A stretch of DNA of 64,000 nucleotides, taken from positions 1 to 64,000 of the forward strand of contig JACPGP010000016.1 of the NCBI GenBank assembly GCA_016182425.1, read 5' to 3'. The stretch is from Candidatus Levyibacteriota bacterium. Lineage in GTDB: Bacteria; Patescibacteria; Microgenomatia; Levybacterales; UBA12049. Below the pieces are notes generated by a model. That model did not search any database. It saw only the letters and a list, made by a program, of their open reading frames with translations, and was not told where the DNA came from. Shown here piece by piece: positions 8,206 to 16,947 of this stretch. Numbering within the stretch: position 1 is the first letter of the stretch; each line of letters opens with the position of its first letter. The translations under genes were made by a program, and so were the position numbers.

Positions 8206-9207
8206 TTATAACGTTTTTGTTTGCACTCCTGCATCTGCTATTCTTTGTGTAATTTCCTCTTTGCTAAGTAATCCTAATTCTGCTCCAATCTTCTCAATCA
8301 CAGAAGCTGAATTTGCGCTTCCCCATCTCATTGCCTCTGGTATTGGCTTACCCGCCAAAACACCAGCAAGAAAACCACATGCATACGCGTCTCCTGCGCC
8401 TGTTTTTTCAACAACGTTTGCAGGATATACAGGCAAAAACCACATTTTTCCTTCTTGGTCAATTGCATACGATCCATTCTTCCCATCGGTAACCACTACT
8501 ACTTTCGGCCCTAACTTCTGCAATTCAATCAAAAGTCTTTTTATTTGTTCGTTATCGTCTTCATTAGAAATTAGAAATTTGAAATTAGAAATTTTTATTG
8601 CTTCTTCTTTGTTGACAAACAAAATATCTGTTGCTTGCAGGGCATTGGCAATCTGTTCATATCCTGCTTTTACTTGTATTGTTCCTGGATTAAACGCCAG
8701 TTTTGTCCCTGTTTTTTTAATATATGTAATAGCGCGCTCATAGGGCACTTTCCATTCAGTACCTAAACTTGTTAAATATACCCATTTTGTCTCAATATTG
8801 TCGAAATTAAAATTGTGCTCCCTTTTGACATGCTCGACAAACAGTGTCCGCTCGCTTTGGAAGTTAATCCCCACAGTCATCGAAGATGCTGCATTTTGGG
8901 TCCGAATAATATTGGATGTATCAACATTCTCAACACTCAAAGTTTTTGTGATTCTATCTGCAAACTCATCATCCCCTACCTCGGCAATAAGAGAAACTGC
9001 ATACGCTGATCTTGCCAATCCAACAGCGGCATTAGTCGCATTTCCGCCGATCATCAAGTCGCAGCGGTCAACCTCGATTTTTTCCCCAGCTTTAATACAA
9101 AGTTCAGAGAAATCTTGACTTACCCGCATTGAAAGATTTGCATCGTGAACTAGTAAAAAAAGGTCAATAATGGCATTGCCAACTGTAATAACATCAAAAG
9201 TCTTCAT
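8206..9207 (-). CDS. PfkB-family carbohydrate/nucleoside kinase
   Basis: 333 aa. Ribokinase-fold signatures: N-terminal VGNAIIDL, GGNATNAAVGLARS (about residues 52-65), and the C-terminal GAGDAYACGFLAG with catalytic Asp. Substrate cannot be fixed by eye; ribokinase or a nucleoside kinase would fit the rpe-rpiB neighbourhood. Near residue 210 there is an insertion (KISNFKFLISNE) encoded by two tandem 14-bp repeats at 8567-8594, in frame. The start overlaps the stop of the transporter gene (ATGA), so they are co-translated. Confidence 0.9.
   Translation of the reverse strand: MKTFDVITVGNAIIDLFLLVHDANLSMRVSQDFSELCIKAGEKIEVDRCDLMIGGNATNAAVGLARSAYAVSLIAEVGDDEFADRITKTLSVENVDTSNIIRTQNAASSMTVGINFQSERTLFVEHVKREHNFNFDNIETKWVYLTSLGTEWKVPYERAITYIKKTGTKLAFNPGTIQVKAGYEQIANALQATDILFVNKEEAIKISNFKFLISNEDDNEQIKRLLIELQKLGPKVVVVTDGKNGSYAIDQEGKMWFLPVYPANVVEKTGAGDAYACGFLAGVLAGKPIPEAMRWGSANSASVIEKIGAELGLLSKEEITQRIADAGVQTKTL
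8567..8594. repeat. Tandem 14-bp repeat inside pfkB-type gene
   Basis: GAAATTAGAAATTT occurs twice back to back (8567-8580 and 8581-8594). It is in frame and adds about a dozen residues (Phe/Asn/Ser/Lys-rich) to a surface region of the kinase. Confidence 0.8.
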
Positions 9208-9968
9208 CGAACAACTCCTTCTATAAATGCGCCAACACCATATGCTATTACCGCTGCAGACCCACCAACAAAAAGCATCTCTAGTCCTCCCCTAACAAAA
9301 CTAACGGTTGTAATAAGAGTACGAAGCGCTCCCACAGTAAAAAGCGTTACAGCGCCAATAACTGATGATATAACAAATGGTTGTTCTATGCCAGGAAGAA
9401 GATATGGAAGAAGTGGAAAAACTCCGGCAATAACAAATGCAACAAATGTGGCAATGCCATGCTTAAAAGGACTATCTTTTTCATCAAGCAATATCCCCAA
9501 CTCATCCTTCATCATTGTGTCAAGCCAAACTTCTCTGTTGCCTGTAATAATTGAAACCGCTTTTTCTAAATCTTGCCCCATGAACCCTTTCTTTTTATAA
9601 ATATCCCGTACTTCTTCTATTTCCAATTCCCGAAGATTATCTATTTCCCAATCTTCTTTTTTTAGCTGTGCCCGGGCAAAATCTTTTTCTGACCTGCTGC
9701 CTAAAAAATTACTGGCGCCCATTGATACCCCATCTGCCAGAAGATTAGCAATACCTAAAATAATAACAATGGTGGGGCTTAAAGAGGCGCCCGAGGCACC
9801 AGCCACAACGGCAAAGGTGGTAATTATGCCATCATTTGCGCCATACACTAAATCGCCAATGTATTTTCCCACTAAGTGGCGGTGGGCCAAAGATTCGAAA
9901 CGGGAATATTCTTTATTTTCCAGAAGATATTTTTCTTTTCTCTTGAGGGCTTTTTCCAGGATATCCAC
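9204..9968 (-). CDS. VIT1/CCC1-family metal transporter
   Basis: 254 aa beginning at GTG 9968. The N-terminal signature HRHLVGKYIGDLVYGANDGIITTFAVVAG and the ADGVSMGASNFLGS segment are typical of the vacuolar iron transporter family. The cytosolic metal-binding region is Glu-rich (about 95-150), and there are roughly five membrane helices. The family moves Fe2+ or Mn2+ across membranes, often exporting it. GTG is preferred because the leaderless promoter places its -10 box 6 bases upstream. Confidence 0.88.
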   Translation of the reverse strand: MDILEKALKRKEKYLLENKEYSRFESLAHRHLVGKYIGDLVYGANDGIITTFAVVAGASGASLSPTIVIILGIANLLADGVSMGASNFLGSRSEKDFARAQLKKEDWEIDNLRELEIEEVRDIYKKKGFMGQDLEKAVSIITGNREVWLDTMMKDELGILLDEKDSPFKHGIATFVAFVIAGVFPLLPYLLPGIEQPFVISSVIGAVTLFTVGALRTLITTVSFVRGGLEMLFVGGSAAVIAYGVGAFIEGVVR

Positions 9969-9974
9969 TGTTTT

Positions 9975-10003
9975 ATGATATACGAAGAAAACCTGTTAAT
10001 CAA
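9975..10003 (-). promoter_or_regulatory. Leaderless promoter of VIT-type gene
   Basis: Minus strand: TTGATT, 17-base spacer, TATCAT, then GTG start after 6 bases. Divergent from the Fic promoter. Confidence 0.6.
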
Positions 10004-10007
10004 CCTC

Positions 10008-10036
10008 TTGACAAATCTAATACAATCTAATATAAT
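10008..10036 (+). promoter_or_regulatory. Consensus promoter of fic gene with 10-bp direct repeats
   Basis: TTGACA (10008-10013), 17-base spacer, TATAAT (10031-10036): both boxes perfect. Three near-identical 10-base units starting AATCTAA begin at 10014, 10024 and 10034, covering the spacer and -10 box. The ATG is 15 bases after the -10, longer than at neighbouring genes. The repeats look like an operator. Confidence 0.75.
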
Positions 10037-10051
10037 CTAACCTAGATAGAT

Positions 10052-11101
10052 ATGTTTAATCCTAGACTCACTCTAATCTCGCCCGAAATTCTAACTAAGA
10101 TAGCTCGCATAGATGAGCTTAAAGGTCGGTGGATAGCTTCGGCCAATCTTAATCCTTATTTACTAGGAAGGCTAAAACGCTCTGTACTTATTACTTCAAC
10201 AGGTGCTTCAACTCGTATAGAAGGGGCTAAGCTTTCTGATGAGAGTGTGGAAAAACTAATACATGGCATTGCTATGCAAAAATTTGCCGACAGAGACAAA
10301 CAAGAAGTACGAGGATACTATGAACTTCTGCAAAATATATTTGAAGCTTGGGAAAACATTCGGTTTAGTGAAAGCAGTATTAAACATTTTCATAGAGAGC
10401 TATTAAAGTATGTTGAAAAAGATAAACTTCATCGAGGTGAGTATAAAAAGGGAGAAAATAGAGTTGAAATGGTAGATGCTCAAGGCAAGAGAATAGGTGT
10501 TTTATTTGATACAACCCCTGCTTATCTAACACCCAAACAGATGCAAGAACTTGTAGAGTGGACCCAGGAAGCTTTACGAGGTAAAAAGTATCATCCACTT
10601 CTTATAGTTGGTAATTTCCTAGTGGAGTTTTTAAATATTCACCCTTTTGAAGATGGAAATGGTAGATTATCCAGAATTTTAACTAACCTTTTGCTTCTTA
10701 AAGAAGGCTATTTATATATGTCTTATGTTTCCCATGAGAAGTTAATAGAGAATAAAAAGCCAGATTATTATGTAGCTTTAAGAAAAAGCCAAAAGACTTT
10801 TAAGACTAAAGACGACAATATCATTGACTGGCTTAATTTCTTTTTAGATATTATTTTAGCTCAGTCAGAAGACGCTATTTTGTTATTATCATCTGAAAAT
10901 TTAGAGACAATTCTTTCCAACAAACAACTTGCTGTATGGAACTATTTACAGGGTGTCCCCCAGGCTTCGCCGAAAGATTTAGCTGATAAAACAGGTATTG
11001 CTCGTCCAACAGTAAATAAGATCACTCTTAGGCTTCTTCAGCTTAAAAAGATTGAAAGACTAGGTCTTGGAAGAAGTGTTAGGTATAGAAAACTTAAGTA
11101 A
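10052..11101 (+). CDS. Fic-domain protein with C-terminal winged helix
   Basis: 349 aa. The Fic core motif is at H197-PFEDGNGR. A class II inhibitory motif S53-TRI-E57-G lies N-terminal to the Fic fold and would block ATP until relieved. The last 70 or so residues (QLAVWNYLQGVPQASPKDLADKTG...) look like a winged helix-turn-helix. Family reaction: transfer of AMP from ATP to a target hydroxyl; target unknown. The DNA-binding domain and the repeats over its promoter suggest autoregulation. Its 3' end overlaps the convergent gene by 42 bases. Confidence 0.9.
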   Translation: MFNPRLTLISPEILTKIARIDELKGRWIASANLNPYLLGRLKRSVLITSTGASTRIEGAKLSDESVEKLIHGIAMQKFADRDKQEVRGYYELLQNIFEAWENIRFSESSIKHFHRELLKYVEKDKLHRGEYKKGENRVEMVDAQGKRIGVLFDTTPAYLTPKQMQELVEWTQEALRGKKYHPLLIVGNFLVEFLNIHPFEDGNGRLSRILTNLLLLKEGYLYMSYVSHEKLIENKKPDYYVALRKSQKTFKTKDDNIIDWLNFFLDIILAQSEDAILLLSSENLETILSNKQLAVWNYLQGVPQASPKDLADKTGIARPTVNKITLRLLQLKKIERLGLGRSVRYRKLK

Positions 11102-11803
11102 CTTTAAACAAATCAGCTCAATTGCAAACACCCGGTGTTGACAGTTAGTTGACTTTTGCCTTAAATGCCCTGGTCTATTTTTATAATAATCTGGTCCTCC
11201 AAGAGCATATCGACGATTAAACCAGGCAATTTCATTAGGAAAAAGTAGTGGCATTAAAGATATATTTAGAGTTTGATTTGCTAGATTTTCAAGTTCGCGC
11301 CACTCCTCAAGCTGTTTTTGTTCCTCTTCAGATAATACTCTTGGAACAATAACTCGTCTATAACCTTCATTATCTTTTTCTATGGAAAAGGATTCTGGTA
11401 TAGTATGCATTATTTCAAAAATGGTTTGGTTAGCAACTGCCACACCCTCTAACAGACCTAATAACGATTGGTCATCGCCCACCTCACGTACAGTACGAGC
11501 CTTTTCCTGTAAATCTGGTTGGACATGACTATGTAGTAATCCTACAGCTTCTGCTTGTTCTCCAAATGGCATGTCAAGAAACACTCTCCTATCATCACCC
11601 CTCGCGTTTTTAGAAGTAGCGAATACTTGGATTGCTTCTAAGACTTGTTTACCTATTACTTCTCTTAACTCTTGGTCAGTTAAAATAGGAAACTCCGCTC
11701 TAAAGTGATTTTCAAGAAACGTAGCTATTCTGTCAGGATAAGGCAATTCTCTCAAAACAGATTCAAACTGATCTGGATATCGTTTCTCTACCTCTGGTAT
11801 CAT
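11060..11803 (-). CDS. Hypothetical protein, soluble, unknown family
   Basis: 247 aa, rich in Glu and Leu, no signal peptide or membrane segment. Predicted mostly helical, with an LSEEEQKQLEEWRELENLANQTL stretch near residues 155-180. It begins 12 bases after the LytR_C-domain gene and probably shares its transcript. The last residues read through the convergent fic gene, so the native C-terminus could once have been shorter. I do not recognise it. Confidence 0.6.
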   Translation of the reverse strand: MIPEVEKRYPDQFESVLRELPYPDRIATFLENHFRAEFPILTDQELREVIGKQVLEAIQVFATSKNARGDDRRVFLDMPFGEQAEAVGLLHSHVQPDLQEKARTVREVGDDQSLLGLLEGVAVANQTIFEIMHTIPESFSIEKDNEGYRRVIVPRVLSEEEQKQLEEWRELENLANQTLNISLMPLLFPNEIAWFNRRYALGGPDYYKNRPGHLRQKSTNCQHRVFAIELICLKLLKFSIPNTSSKT

Positions 11804-11815
11804 ATGTAACTATTT

Positions 11816-12370
11816 CTATTTTCCAACAATAACCAAAGCGTCGGCAGAGGAGGAGGCGGAGAGGGTGGCGGAGGTTGAGCCGACTGTGTATTGAGAAGAT
11901 AAGTCACTTTTAAGAAGCGAGAGATATTTTGAAACTTCGGATTTTACCGAAATAGTTACATTCTCATATTCAAAATTATTTGCATTGCCGGTCGCAATAA
12001 CTCTGTAACCAAGGCTTTTTAAGAAATCCGAAGCACGGCTGGCAGCCCCAACTTGCCCACTGCCGTTTTGCACTTCAACAGTTAACTCGCTTCTATCTAA
12101 TCCTGTTGCCGTATCAATGGGACTTGCTGTTGGCTTGGGAGTAGGTGTGGGAGATTCTTCTGGAGTTGGTGTGACTTCTTCTGTTGGAGTCGGCGCGTCA
12201 GTTGGTGTTAATATGATTTTACTTTCTTCCTCTGAATTTCCTCCAAAAAAAGCGGTTGCTCCAAAATAACCAATTCCTCCAAGTATTAGAAGAAAAACAA
12301 TAATAGAAACAAGCTTCCTAAAACTTCTCTTCCTTGGGTTGGGATTAAATGAAGGCAATTGCTCTTCCAT
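11816..12370 (-). CDS. Membrane-anchored LytR_C-domain protein
   Basis: 184 aa from ATG 12370. Basic N-terminus (NPRKRSFRK), one membrane helix (about 20-40), a Thr/Pro/Glu-rich spacer, then a C-terminal domain starting SELTVEVQNGSGQVGAASRA and ending ADALVIVGK. This is the LytR_C fold that follows the catalytic domain in LytR-CpsA-Psr proteins. No LCP catalytic domain is present, so it is a stand-alone cell-wall-facing accessory module. Residues upstream of this ATG would fall in promoter DNA. Divergent from the SpoIID-like gene. Confidence 0.82.
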   Translation of the reverse strand: MEEQLPSFNPNPRKRSFRKLVSIIVFLLILGGIGYFGATAFFGGNSEEESKIILTPTDAPTPTEEVTPTPEESPTPTPKPTASPIDTATGLDRSELTVEVQNGSGQVGAASRASDFLKSLGYRVIATGNANNFEYENVTISVKSEVSKYLSLLKSDLSSQYTVGSTSATLSASSSADALVIVGK

Positions 12371-12383
12371 AAAACTTGAGGGG

Positions 12384-12412
12384 AGTATAGCACACGATTT
12401 GCTATAATACAA
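12384..12412. promoter_or_regulatory. Overlapping divergent promoters, lytR_C-type/spoIID-type
   Basis: Minus strand: TTGTAT, 17 bases, TATACT, ATG 13 bases on. Plus strand: TATAAT at 12403-12408, ATG 12419 10 bases on. The plus -10 overlaps the minus -35, so the two polymerases would compete. Confidence 0.55.
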
Positions 12413-12418
12413 CTTACC

Positions 12419-14137
12419 ATGAAGCGTCTGCTCTTTCTATTTTTTTCTTTTGTTTTTGTTTTCTGTCTGACTGCTGTTTTTGCGCCAAAAATATCATCGG
12501 ATGAACTTGATGATATCAACACGCAAATTAACGACTTAACGACATCTTTGAATATGTCTATTAAGGCAACGCGGCCGCTGGAGTCAGAATTAAATTCCTT
12601 ACAGAAACGAATTACCGATATAAAAACGCGAGTTAAAACAATAGAAGAAGACGTTGCGCAAAAGCGAAAAAATATTGACAAAGGCTACAAAGATCTGGCC
12701 AGACAAGAGGCAATTCTCAATCGAACAATTAGAGATTACTACATAAGAAGCTACTATGATTCGCCACTTCTGGTTTTGCTATCTGCCCAATCTGCCTCGG
12801 AAATTACCCAAATTTTAGCCTACCAAAAAGCAGCAGCAGATCAGGATAAAGCAATTATCACCAATATAGCGCTTTCCATAGTTGATCTTGAAGAAAAAAA
12901 GGGACAACTTGAAATAGAACAAACACGTCTGGCAGCGCTTAAAACAACACTTGATGAACAATCGGCAAAGTTAGATAAAATAGTTTCTGGCGCCAAAGCC
13001 TACCAAGCAGTACTCTCCTCACAGATTGCCCAACTCTCTGCAAAACAGCAACAGTTAATTGCCCAAAGATTGGGAAGTTTGAATATCCCAAGATCTGCTG
13101 CCACAGCTGCTCCCGCTTGCATTGATGATCGGGATAAAGATTCAGGTTTCTCTCCTCGTCTGGCATTTTTTACATACGGCGTTCCCAACAGAACCGGACT
13201 TAACCAATATGGTGCCTGGGGGAGAGCAAAGGTAGGACAAGGAGAAGATGATATCCTTCGCGCATACTATGAAGGGATTGGTTTTGAAACAAGAGATAAT
13301 ATAACCATAAAAGTCCAGGGGTATGGAGAAATGTCTCTTGAAACGTATCTTTTAGGCATTTACGAAATGCCTGATTCTTGGTCTGAAAACAACCTGAGCG
13401 CTCTTAAGGCGCAGGTTATCGCAGCCAGATCTTATGCTTTGGCCTATACCAACAACGGCGCAGATGAGATTTGTACTACTCAATCGTGTCAGGTCTATAA
13501 GGGTGGAGATAAAGGTGGCAATTGGAAAAGCGCTGTTGAGCAAACATCTGGAAAAGTTATGACAAAGGATGGACAAGTTATCAAAGCATGGTATTCATCA
13601 ACCCATGGAGGATATGCCTTCCCCACCTCCGAATTACCTGGCTGGTCGGCAACATCTTGGACAAAAAAGGTAATTGATACAACAACGGGGAGTGTCGGAA
13701 GTTTTGGTGAACTGCAAAGCAATGCTTATGATAGAGAATCTCCCTGGTTTTACTGTGACTGGGGATCAAGATCTCAATATAATAAAACTGCTTGGCTTAG
13801 ACCAGAGGAGGTTGCCGACATCGTTAATGTTATTTTGCTCGCACGTGCTGATTCTTCGACGAAAGACCATTTTTATCAAACAGACAAACCTCATCCATAT
13901 GGGGGAGAGGTTTGGAATGAGGAGAGGGTAAAATCCGAACTTCGGTCAAGAAATATCACTCCGTACGATACAATATCTGATATCTCTGTGAATGTTGATT
14001 TTTCCTCTGGTAAAACAACCTTTGTTAGTGTATCTGGTCAATCGTTTAGCGGCTCGGAATTTAAGGATTGGTTTAATCTGCGCGCGCCTGCCAATATACA
14101 AATTGTCGGCCCGTTGTATAATGTAGAAAGAAAATAA
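12419..14137 (+). CDS. Secreted SpoIID/LytB-domain protein with coiled-coil N-terminus
   Basis: 572 aa. Signal peptide (1-22), long coiled coil (about 25-225) similar in layout to peptidoglycan-hydrolase regulators, then a SpoIID-type domain: GLNQYGAWGRAK, a MSLETYLLGIYEMP segment, LKAQVIAARSYALAY, and SSTHGGYA. SpoIID-type enzymes are lytic transglycosylases acting on stem-less glycan; the family Glu-bearing YLxGVVxxEM segment here reads YLLGIYEMP. A role in cell-wall remodelling is inferred. Followed 1 base later by the PH-domain gene. Confidence 0.86.
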   Translation: MKRLLFLFFSFVFVFCLTAVFAPKISSDELDDINTQINDLTTSLNMSIKATRPLESELNSLQKRITDIKTRVKTIEEDVAQKRKNIDKGYKDLARQEAILNRTIRDYYIRSYYDSPLLVLLSAQSASEITQILAYQKAAADQDKAIITNIALSIVDLEEKKGQLEIEQTRLAALKTTLDEQSAKLDKIVSGAKAYQAVLSSQIAQLSAKQQQLIAQRLGSLNIPRSAATAAPACIDDRDKDSGFSPRLAFFTYGVPNRTGLNQYGAWGRAKVGQGEDDILRAYYEGIGFETRDNITIKVQGYGEMSLETYLLGIYEMPDSWSENNLSALKAQVIAARSYALAYTNNGADEICTTQSCQVYKGGDKGGNWKSAVEQTSGKVMTKDGQVIKAWYSSTHGGYAFPTSELPGWSATSWTKKVIDTTTGSVGSFGELQSNAYDRESPWFYCDWGSRSQYNKTAWLRPEEVADIVNVILLARADSSTKDHFYQTDKPHPYGGEVWNEERVKSELRSRNITPYDTISDISVNVDFSSGKTTFVSVSGQSFSGSEFKDWFNLRAPANIQIVGPLYNVERK

Positions 14138-14138
14138 T

Positions 14139-14753
14139 ATGCCTGATATCTTTACCGAAAAAACCGAAACGATTACTCCTCCTATTAGCAAGCCTACTCA
14201 TACTCACCACCTTGCTTCTTTCTGTGATCATCCAGAAGGCATCACATTTGAAAACCAAGAACCCGATGAGGAAATTTTACTTTTCTTACGGAGGCATTTT
14301 ATCACCAATATTCCATGGATTTTTTTGGCACTTATACTTGCTCTTCTTCCACCTCTTCTCTCTCTTATTGCTCCAACAATCCCAACATTTCTCTTTACTT
14401 CTCTCCCCACCACCTTCCTTCATATTTTTCTTATTTTCTACTACCTTGTTATCTTCACTTTTGTGCTGGTGGAATTTATTACCTGGTATTTTAATATTTC
14501 AATTATCACCCAGAAGCGAATTATCGATATTGACTTTTCTGATCTGATCTACCACGATGTGGCAGTAACCAAACTTAATCTTGTCGAAGACACCAACTAT
14601 ACCCAGACTGGATTTATCCGCTCTCTTTTTAACTATGGAGACGTCTTTGTCCAAACAGCAGGAGAAAAGCTCCATTTCGATTTCTTAGCTGTACCAAGAC
14701 CAACGACAGTTGTTAACATTATTCAGAATTTGATTGGTAAAAATCATGCCTGA
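14139..14753 (+). CDS. Membrane protein with bacterial PH-like domain
   Basis: 204 aa. Acidic cytosolic N-terminus, two close membrane helices (about 60-115), then a bPH_2-type domain (FNISIITQKRIIDIDFSDLIYHDVAVTKLNLVEDTN... with LFNYGDVFVQTAGE), the usual architecture of YdbS-like proteins. Function of the family is poorly known; membrane association is clear. It overlaps the next gene by 8 bases. Confidence 0.78.
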   Translation: MPDIFTEKTETITPPISKPTHTHHLASFCDHPEGITFENQEPDEEILLFLRRHFITNIPWIFLALILALLPPLLSLIAPTIPTFLFTSLPTTFLHIFLIFYYLVIFTFVLVEFITWYFNISIITQKRIIDIDFSDLIYHDVAVTKLNLVEDTNYTQTGFIRSLFNYGDVFVQTAGEKLHFDFLAVPRPTTVVNIIQNLIGKNHA

Positions 14754-14982
14754 CCCGACAAATATAGTTCAACAATTAGTACAGCCTCTTTTTTTGCTCA
14801 AAGTGCTCTTTCTTATCGTGCTTTTTCTTTACATTATTTTTACCTTTGTGGTTTTTAACCAAGTGCGGGTAATGAATCGGGTGGTCACCGAAACACACTC
14901 CTCAGCTATTCTTGCCCTTATCGCCCTTCTCAACTTTCTTGCCGCAATTTCGCTTTTTATTTACGCTCTTGCTATACTGTAA
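14746..14982 (+). CDS. Small two-helix membrane protein
   Basis: 78 aa from ATG 14746, which overlaps the upstream stop; a TTG 12 bases earlier is less likely. Two hydrophobic segments (about 17-40 and 53-78). Unknown function. Its stop codon lies within the promoter-like TATACT region of the next gene. Confidence 0.6.
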   Translation: MPDPTNIVQQLVQPLFLLKVLFLIVLFLYIIFTFVVFNQVRVMNRVVTETHSSAILALIALLNFLAAISLFIYALAIL

Positions 14983-14985
14983 GCG

Positions 14986-16683
14986 ATGGAAAACAAAAAG
15001 CTTACTTTTGCGACAATCGTGGCCACGCCAACAGCTTCTTCTTGGTCACAGGCTTATACCGCGGGAAACCTTTTTGCTGCTTTCTCGCTTAGGCAAAACA
15101 GTGTTGTCAGTGAAGATAAGAATGAGGAGTCTTTAGCCGCGATCGGCAAAGATGTTATCAATACTCTTGAGGCAGAATATTTCACTATAGAAGCCAAAAA
15201 TCTTGATTCTATAAAACAGGCGGTGGAAATTGCGGTAAAATCGGTCTTGGAAAAAGAAACAATCACTCTCTCTGCTTCTTTTGCGTCGATTATCGACAAC
15301 GTGCTCTATTTGGTTGTCATCGGCGGCGCCAAAGTATACATAAAAAGAGACGACAGCTTGGGGCTTCTGCTCCAATCTGAAGAGATTCAAAAAACTTCTT
15401 CTGCTTCCGGCTTCTTGCGCGATTTAGATACTGTCATTATACAAACAGCTCAATTTAACAGCATTGTCCCAAAAGAGAAGTTAAAAACAGCAATTGACCA
15501 CAATACGCCATCTGAAATTGCCGAAAGACTTTCTCCTTTTGTCCACGAACAAGAAGAGGGCGGCGCGGCGGCACTTGTTATCTCCTACAAAGAACCAATA
15601 ATTGAGGTTTTGGACGAAAAGGAAGAAAAAAAATTTTTTGATAAGCTACCAAAATCCACAGACCTAATTTTCCAAGTCCTCATAGTACGGCTTAGCAACA
15701 AAAGAAAAATCTTTTTTGCAGCAGCAGTTCTCTTAACACTCTTACTTATAGGAAGTATCTTGTTTGTTTCAAAACGGAAAGAGGATGCCAAAAACGAAAT
15801 ACTTTTCCAGGAAGTATTTACTGCCGCGCAAAAAAAATACGAAGAGGGGCAAAGCTTAATTTCTCTCAACAAAAACCTAGCCCGAGACGATTTTTGGGAA
15901 GCAAAAAAAATATTAGCCGAAAACAAAAACAAATTTAAGAAAAATTCCAAGCACGAAAAAGAATTATTAGAACTTTCAAAGAAAGTAGAAACCTCTTTGG
16001 TAGCCGCGTCCTCTGTAAATATAATACCAGCAAAACCTGTTGGAAAAGAAAGCAGTATACTGCTTGCCACGTCTATAGACAATACTCCAATATCTATAAC
16101 GCAGGATGAGAAAAATGTATACGGCATTACCAGTGATGTTGTTTTTACAGTCGATAAAAAGTCTAAAAATAAAAAAACCATTATCCCAAACAAAGATTAT
16201 TGGGATGATGTGGGCGGGCTCGGCGTATACTTTGGAAACATTTATGTACTTGATAAAAGGGCAGGGCAGATTTTTAAGTTTACCGGCTCTGAATTCAATA
16301 AGTCCAATTATCTGGTGGGCGGGATGCAAGATTTTTCAAACGTTCAGTCTATAACAATTGATGGATCAGTATTTGTTCTTTTTAATGATGGGGTAATCAA
16401 AAAGTTTATTCGAGGAAGACAAGAGGATTTTGGAACCAAAGAACTTGATAAACCACTCAAAAATCCATCTCTAATCTTCACCGACGCAGAAACCAACAAC
16501 CTCTACATTTTAGACAAAGGCAATAGCCGTATTGTAGTGTTAAACAAAAGTGGTGTCTATCAAACCCAATATCAAGCAGATGTGCTTAAAGACGCAAAAG
16601 AATTTGATGTAAAGGAAAAAGATAAAAAGATTTTTGTCTTAAGTGGTGGCAAACTGTGGCAAATAGATTTGACAAGTCAGTAA
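14986..16683 (+). CDS. Phosphatase-like cytosolic domain joined to external propeller-like domain
   Basis: 565 aa. The N-terminal 210 residues resemble a degenerate PP2C/PPM fold (alternating strands, GGAKVYIKRD, an ALVISYKEP strand), without the full set of metal-binding Asp residues that I can identify. Then one membrane helix (about 245-262), a Lys-rich helical stretch, and a C-terminal repeat region with blades such as GVYFGNIYVLDKRAGQIFKF and NNLYILDKGNSRIVVL, like an NHL/six-bladed propeller. Architecture suggests an envelope sensor. TATACT at 14973-14978 lies 7 bases before the ATG. Family assignment uncertain. Confidence 0.6.
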   Translation: MENKKLTFATIVATPTASSWSQAYTAGNLFAAFSLRQNSVVSEDKNEESLAAIGKDVINTLEAEYFTIEAKNLDSIKQAVEIAVKSVLEKETITLSASFASIIDNVLYLVVIGGAKVYIKRDDSLGLLLQSEEIQKTSSASGFLRDLDTVIIQTAQFNSIVPKEKLKTAIDHNTPSEIAERLSPFVHEQEEGGAAALVISYKEPIIEVLDEKEEKKFFDKLPKSTDLIFQVLIVRLSNKRKIFFAAAVLLTLLLIGSILFVSKRKEDAKNEILFQEVFTAAQKKYEEGQSLISLNKNLARDDFWEAKKILAENKNKFKKNSKHEKELLELSKKVETSLVAASSVNIIPAKPVGKESSILLATSIDNTPISITQDEKNVYGITSDVVFTVDKKSKNKKTIIPNKDYWDDVGGLGVYFGNIYVLDKRAGQIFKFTGSEFNKSNYLVGGMQDFSNVQSITIDGSVFVLFNDGVIKKFIRGRQEDFGTKELDKPLKNPSLIFTDAETNNLYILDKGNSRIVVLNKSGVYQTQYQADVLKDAKEFDVKEKDKKIFVLSGGKLWQIDLTSQ

Positions 16684-16698
16684 AAAGTTGTGTATAAT
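16669..16698 (+). promoter_or_regulatory. Consensus promoter of RHH-mazF-smpB operon
   Basis: TTGACA (16669-16674), 18-base spacer, TATAAT (16693-16698). The -35 box is inside the last codons of the upstream gene. The antitoxin ATG (16714) is 15 bases after the -10. Confidence 0.75.
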
Positions 16699-16713
16699 TG
16701 TTGTGTATTAACT

Positions 16714-16947
16714 ATGCAAACACAACGCATTAACATTAGCCTACCTTATGAAGTAATTAAACAATTAAATGGAGCGGTTCCGCAGGGAAAACGCAGCCAA
16801 TTTATTGCCAAAGCAGTTTCCGAAAAGCTGACCAAAAAAAGAAATATCGAAAAAGAACTCATAAAAAGCCTCAAAGCCAATTCCAAATTCTACAAAAAGG
16901 TTGCTAAGGAATGGGAAGTTACAGAAGTTGAGGGATGGCCAGAATGA
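16714..16947 (+). CDS. Ribbon-helix-helix antitoxin
   Basis: 77 aa from ATG 16714 (upstream in-frame codons fall in the promoter). N-terminal QRINISLPYEVIKQL is a typical ribbon-helix-helix strand and helix; the Lys-rich C-terminus ending EVTEVEGWPE would wrap the toxin. Overlaps the mazF start as ATGA. Likely binds its own promoter. Confidence 0.8.
   Translation: MQTQRINISLPYEVIKQLNGAVPQGKRSQFIAKAVSEKLTKKRNIEKELIKSLKANSKFYKKVAKEWEVTEVEGWPE

Noticed and set aside
8206..9207. Assigning the PfkB protein as phosphofructokinase or ribokinase
   Set aside because: Family motifs do not fix the substrate by eye; the general family name is kept.
15585..16193. 202-codon minus-strand frame
   Set aside because: Shadow of the 14986-16683 gene; no start signals and Ser/Phe-rich composition typical of reverse Lys/Glu codons.
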